Below, piece by piece: positions 63,154-64,000 of a stretch of DNA of 64,000 nucleotides. This DNA comes from JAEUWI01 sp942492815 (lineage in GTDB: Bacteria; Hydrogenedentota; Hydrogenedentia; Hydrogenedentales; JAEUWI01). The stretch spans positions 2,294,001 to 2,358,000 of the forward strand of contig OW818658.1 in the NCBI GenBank assembly GCA_942492815.1. The letters are read 5' to 3'. Numbering within the stretch: the first letter of the stretch is position 1; the number at the start of each line of letters is the position of its first letter. The translations under genes and the position numbers were made by a program. Below the pieces are notes generated by a model. That model was not told where the DNA came from and ran no database searches. It was given only the letters and a program-made list of their open reading frames with translations.

Positions 63154-63864
63154 ATGCGCACAGACGGACGTCGTCCGGACGAATTGCGTCCCCTTTCCTT
63201 CCAGCGCCACTTTACGCGCAGCACCCCTGGCTCGGTCCTGGTGGCCTTTGGCGGCACGAAGGTGCTGTGCACCGCCAGCCTGGAGGCCAAAGTTCCGCCG
63301 TGGCTGCGCGATACGGGCAAAGGTTGGGTCACCGCCGAGTATGCCATGCTCCCGGGCTCCTCAAAGGAGCGAATCCACCGCGACTCCAACAAGAAGGGGC
63401 GCGCGCTGGAGATCAGCCGCCTCATCGGACGTTCGCTGCGGGCAGTGGTCGATCTGGAAGCCCTGGGCGAGCAGATGATCACCCTTGATTGCGATGTGCT
63501 TCAGGCCGATGGCGGTACCCGCACCGCCTCGATCTGCGGCGCTTATGTCGCCCTGCACGATGCCGTGGCGAGCCTCATTGATGCTGGCACAATCACCGCT
63601 TCGCCCCTGCTCAGCGCCTGCGCGGCGGTGAGTGTGGGGCTGATTGGCGGCGAAGCGCTGCTGGACCTCTGCTACGAGGAGGATGTCGTGGCCGGGGTGG
63701 ACATGAATGTCGTGATGAACGGGGAGGGCACCCTGATCGAAGTCCAGGGCTGCGCCGAGGGCGAGGCCTTTTCCCGCGCAGAATTGAATCAGATGCTGGA
63801 CTTCGCCGAAATTGGCATCGCCCGCATCGTGGAAGCACAGAAGGAGGCCCTGAGCCATGGCTGA
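63154..63864 (+). CDS. rph: Ribonuclease PH
   Basis: This 236-residue phosphorolytic exonuclease trims tRNA 3' ends. Signatures are RTDGRRPDELRPLSF, GSVLVAFGGTKVLCTASLE, GWVTAEYAMLPGSS, R..GRALEISRLIGRSLRAVVDL-type block and LDCDVLQADGGTRTASICGAYVAL. The start at 63154 (after ACGGAG) matches the family N-terminus. It overlaps the rdgB start by 8 bases; rph-rdgB pairs are common. Confidence 0.96.
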   Translation: MRTDGRRPDELRPLSFQRHFTRSTPGSVLVAFGGTKVLCTASLEAKVPPWLRDTGKGWVTAEYAMLPGSSKERIHRDSNKKGRALEISRLIGRSLRAVVDLEALGEQMITLDCDVLQADGGTRTASICGAYVALHDAVASLIDAGTITASPLLSACAAVSVGLIGGEALLDLCYEEDVVAGVDMNVVMNGEGTLIEVQGCAEGEAFSRAELNQMLDFAEIGIARIVEAQKEALSHG

Positions 63865-64000
63865 TGTACTCTTGATCGGTTCGGCCAACCCCGACAAGGC
63901 CCGCGAACTCGTGGAACTCATGGCCGGACTCCCCTGGGAGGTCAGAAGCCTGAAGGACTACCCGGCGGTGGAAGAGCCTGAAGAAACGGGCGCAACTTTC
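63857..64000 (+). CDS. rdgB: XTP/dITP diphosphatase RdgB/HAM1 (partial, runs off the window)
   Basis: Only the first 48 codons are present. MADVLLIGSANPDKARELVELM corresponds to the substrate-binding N-terminus of HAM1 proteins (here split for reading as MADVLLIGSANPDK and ARELVELM), and PEETGATF is the start of the conserved EETG.TF.ENA motif. The enzyme removes non-canonical purine nucleotides. It begins 8 bases inside rph. Confidence 0.88.
   Translation, partial: MADVLLIGSANPDKARELVELMAGLPWEVRSLKDYPAVEEPEETGATF

Overview
This 64 kb window reads as a chromosomal segment of a GC-rich, Gram-negative-type, free-living bacterium, probably from an uncultivated lineage. Signs of a diderm lifestyle are two large lipoproteins with lipoboxes, lgt, ECF/anti-sigma pairs and a polysaccharide/glycolipid gene cluster. 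The ECF sigma factors fused to a membrane anchor and a long extracellular beta-sandwich region, the abundant palindromic and heptameric repeats and the frequent GTG/TTG starts recall Planctomycetota or Hydrogenedentota-like genomes. That affiliation is inference; no rRNA or other clear phylogenetic marker was read beyond ribosomal proteins L13 and S9.

Layout. 1-3.5 kb: the end of panC, panD, a CgeB-like glycosyltransferase and a polytopic membrane protein. 3.5-6.1 kb: a 34-bp perfect inverted repeat and a complete group II intron inserted just after the start codon of a broken gene. 6.2-9.1 kb (minus): rpsI, rplM, yaaA and a phosphatase lipoprotein. 9.3-12.7 kb: a TlpA-like thioredoxin and a giant ankyrin-repeat lipoprotein. 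12.9-22.7 kb: a tightly packed glycan cluster (GT2, two methyltransferases, a Gfo/Idh/MocA oxidoreductase, GT4, sulfotransferase, a flippase-like protein and a GT-C-like protein). 23.0-30.5 kb: two tandem paralogues of about 1140 residues, each an ECF sigma factor joined to a transmembrane segment and an extracellular beta-sandwich region. An orphan higA antitoxin lies tail-to-tail with the second copy and a higA remnant with the first. 30.5-31.8 kb: gene-poor DNA with a 345-bp palindromic element. 31.8-38.5 kb: the split transhydrogenase pntAA-pntAB-pntB, an acyl-CoA ligase and an acyl-CoA dehydrogenase. 38.9-41.1 kb: a small (p)ppGpp hydrolase-type HD protein and a hybrid histidine kinase. 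41.2-46.7 kb: the SOS mutagenesis cassette imuA-imuB-dnaE2 behind an Escherichia-type LexA box. 46.7-49.4 kb: a lower-GC accessory patch with a truncated HD paralogue and a two-gene module (helix-turn-helix-like protein plus HEPN-like protein). 49.4-64 kb: lon, a secreted glycosidase-like protein, tex, a DksA/TraR protein, lgt, a phosphoesterase, an ECF sigma/anti-sigma/secreted-protein operon, a CtpA-type protease, rph and the start of rdgB.

How genes work together. The 12.9-22.7 kb block probably makes and exports a sulfated, methylated surface glycan. The pnt operon supplies NADPH beside fatty-acid activation and the first beta-oxidation step. imuA-imuB-dnaE2 is a damage-induced translesion unit. 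The most unusual items are the duplicated sigma-to-surface fusions with their higA partner, the HEPN-like pair, a two-copy terminal-inverted-repeat element of about 180 bp, and period-7 repeats, two of which lie inside the dnaE2 coding sequence.
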